DNA of 64,000 nucleotides from Winogradskyella ouciana (lineage in GTDB: Bacteria; Bacteroidota; Bacteroidia; Flavobacteriales; Flavobacteriaceae). A program made the position numbers and the translations under genes. Where the stretch lies: positions 331,040-395,039 of the forward strand of contig NZ_WJYA01000006.1 in NCBI RefSeq assembly GCF_009709615.1. Reading direction: 5' to 3'. The notes below the pieces were generated by a model. It searched no databases. It was not told where the DNA came from and worked only from the letters and a program-made list of their open reading frames with translations. Positions 63,093-64,000 of the stretch are shown piece by piece; the first letter of the stretch is position 1; each line of letters starts with the position of its first letter.

Positions 63093-64000
63093 ATGAATAA
63101 GTTTCTGCTATTAAACTTATTATTTATGCTTTTGGGGAGTATAAATTTAAATGCTCAATCGGGGATTTTTGAAAGTTATGCTATCGTCGATAGTGGTTTT
63201 GGTAACAATTATTATGATTTAAATCCACATACCCAGACACCCAATTTTGATTTTAATGGAACAAATCTTGGAACTTTTCAAAGTACAGACACCTTTATAC
63301 TAAATGGTGGGCAAAATAATATTTTTAAGTGTGGCTCTGATGATGTTACTTCAGGTTGGTTACATTACAGAATTTTTCCTTCAGGTATTCCTTCAGGTAC
63401 TTTTTTATCAATTGACTTAAGTTCAAATGTTCAGAATTTCCCTGGTGCTGCCTGTGGCGGAACTGGCGATAATCAATCTTGGAGTACTACAAATGCTAAT
63501 ATTAATGTTTTGTCAGGATTAACTTCAGGGATTGATTATTCAATTGAAGTTTATACTACTGCAGATTTTTCTGTTGGTGGAACACCCAATCCTTTTCCTC
63601 ATACGGTTAATAATGGAGGTGCTAATTTTAGTGCTACATTTAGAGTGGATAATCCGCCCACAGTATCTTGTACAAATTATACAGCACAATTAGATAACTC
63701 TGGAAATGCTTCCATAACAGCTGCAAACGTAGATGGTGGTAGTTCCGATGATTTCGGGATTGTAAGTATGACGGTTTCGCCAAATACGTTTAATTGTTCG
63801 AATATAGGTTCTAATACAGTTACACTAACGGTTACGGATACAAACGGACAAACAGATACCTGCACCGCAACAGTTACTGTAGAAGACAATATTGACCCAA
63901 CCACACCAACTTTAACAGATATAACAGGCGAATGCTCGACCACGGCCACGGCACCGACCACGTCGGACAACTGTTCGGGAACATTAACAGGAACCACGAC
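63093..64000 (+). CDS. Secreted repeat protein with HYR-like domains, truncated at right edge
   Basis: ATG at 63093 starts a frame of 302 codons open to the window end. It has a signal peptide (MNKFLLLNLLFMLLGSINLN then AQ). A first unique domain (residues about 20-190) has Cys pairs and beta-rich sequence. From about residue 190, PPTVSCTNYTAQLDNSGNAS, NVDGGSSDDFGI and NTVTLTVTDTNGQTDTCTAT match HYR/Ig-like repeats of large gliding or adhesion proteins. The last 60 bases are much richer in G+C (ACC, ACG, TCG codons). A T9SS sorting domain would be expected beyond the window. Confidence 0.85.
   Translation, partial: MNKFLLLNLLFMLLGSINLNAQSGIFESYAIVDSGFGNNYYDLNPHTQTPNFDFNGTNLGTFQSTDTFILNGGQNNIFKCGSDDVTSGWLHYRIFPSGIPSGTFLSIDLSSNVQNFPGAACGGTGDNQSWSTTNANINVLSGLTSGIDYSIEVYTTADFSVGGTPNPFPHTVNNGGANFSATFRVDNPPTVSCTNYTAQLDNSGNASITAANVDGGSSDDFGIVSMTVSPNTFNCSNIGSNTVTLTVTDTNGQTDTCTATVTVEDNIDPTTPTLTDITGECSTTATAPTTSDNCSGTLTGTT

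Noticed and set aside
63677..63997. Minus-strand Val-rich gene at the right edge
   Set aside because: It is the antisense of the HYR-like repeat region of the plus-strand secreted protein.

Overview
The window looks like a chromosome segment of a marine-type member of the Flavobacteriaceae (Bacteroidota). The DNA is AT-rich. Promoters fit the Bacteroidota -7 consensus TAnnTTTG (for example upstream of the HU gene, tRNA-Met and the DUF493 gene). Lineage-typical families are present: DUF4290, DUF493, Lacal_2735-like, YqgE, TIGR03643, DUF2256 and a CcsB-CcsA fusion. No plasmid, phage-structural or rRNA genes are visible.

Positions 1-19.2 kb form an accessory, defence-rich island. It ends at a tyrosine integrase (17786-19180) lying directly next to the 3' end of a tRNA-Met gene (19236-19309), the usual position of an integrated element; the other end is outside the window. 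The island opens with the C-terminal part of an ABC-type AAA ATPase coupled to an HNH nuclease (Septu/PtuAB-like), a DUF2779 nuclease and a PLD nuclease. Next comes a tightly coupled five-gene operon (4718-13411): a very large helicase with S1-type RNA-binding domains, a winged-helix protein, a two-domain PLD nuclease, a stand-alone CARF protein, and a CARF plus PD-(D/E)XK nuclease of the Can2/Card1 type. No CRISPR array, Cas10 or cyclase is seen, so this operon is the best candidate for an undescribed nucleotide-signalled defence system. The island also carries a small Cys-cluster protein, a DnaQ/UvrC-like protein whose exonuclease half has lost its catalytic residues, a topoisomerase IB and unknown genes.

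Positions 19.3-28.2 kb are housekeeping genes: START-domain protein, class IV aminotransferase, YqgE, HU, Fmt, RecQ, an AAA_28 ATPase, DUF493, DUF4290, MurA (Asp in place of the fosfomycin-target Cys) and a SnoaL-like protein. A 150-bp nested inverted-repeat element follows at 28274-28426.

Positions 28.6-42.5 kb hold two head-to-tail minus-strand operons that read as one light/UV-stress regulon. The downstream operon (34015 to 28594) encodes an unknown protein, TIGR03643, FolE, a small protein, an SDR, glutathione peroxidase, a Lacal_2735-like protein, TspO, SRPBCC and a CPD photolyase. The upstream operon (42517 to 34105) encodes a TetR-like regulator, an AarF-type kinase, a flavin reductase-like protein, SDR-DUF2867, DUF2256, Cry-DASH, an FeS-BCP-type photolyase lacking its Fe-S cysteines and another photolyase. 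Both begin with the same 28-bp palindrome, GTTTAAC-N14-GTTAAAC, placed exactly 6 bp from the -7 box, which suggests that the TetR-like protein controls both.

Positions 42.6-44.8 kb are an arsenic operon (arsR, DUF6428, PTP-type arsenate reductase, aquaporin) in which three proteins end in Cys-rich tails. The rest is core metabolism and envelope functions: DUF2911 protein, a sodium:solute symporter with a tiny partner ORF, a PIG-L deacetylase, CorA, MscS, a lipoprotein, Maf-UbiA-KdsC-DUF2520, truncated haemoglobin, DUF2306, MscL, CcsBA, two tiny membrane proteins and a MATE exporter. A secreted HYR-like repeat protein runs off the right edge.
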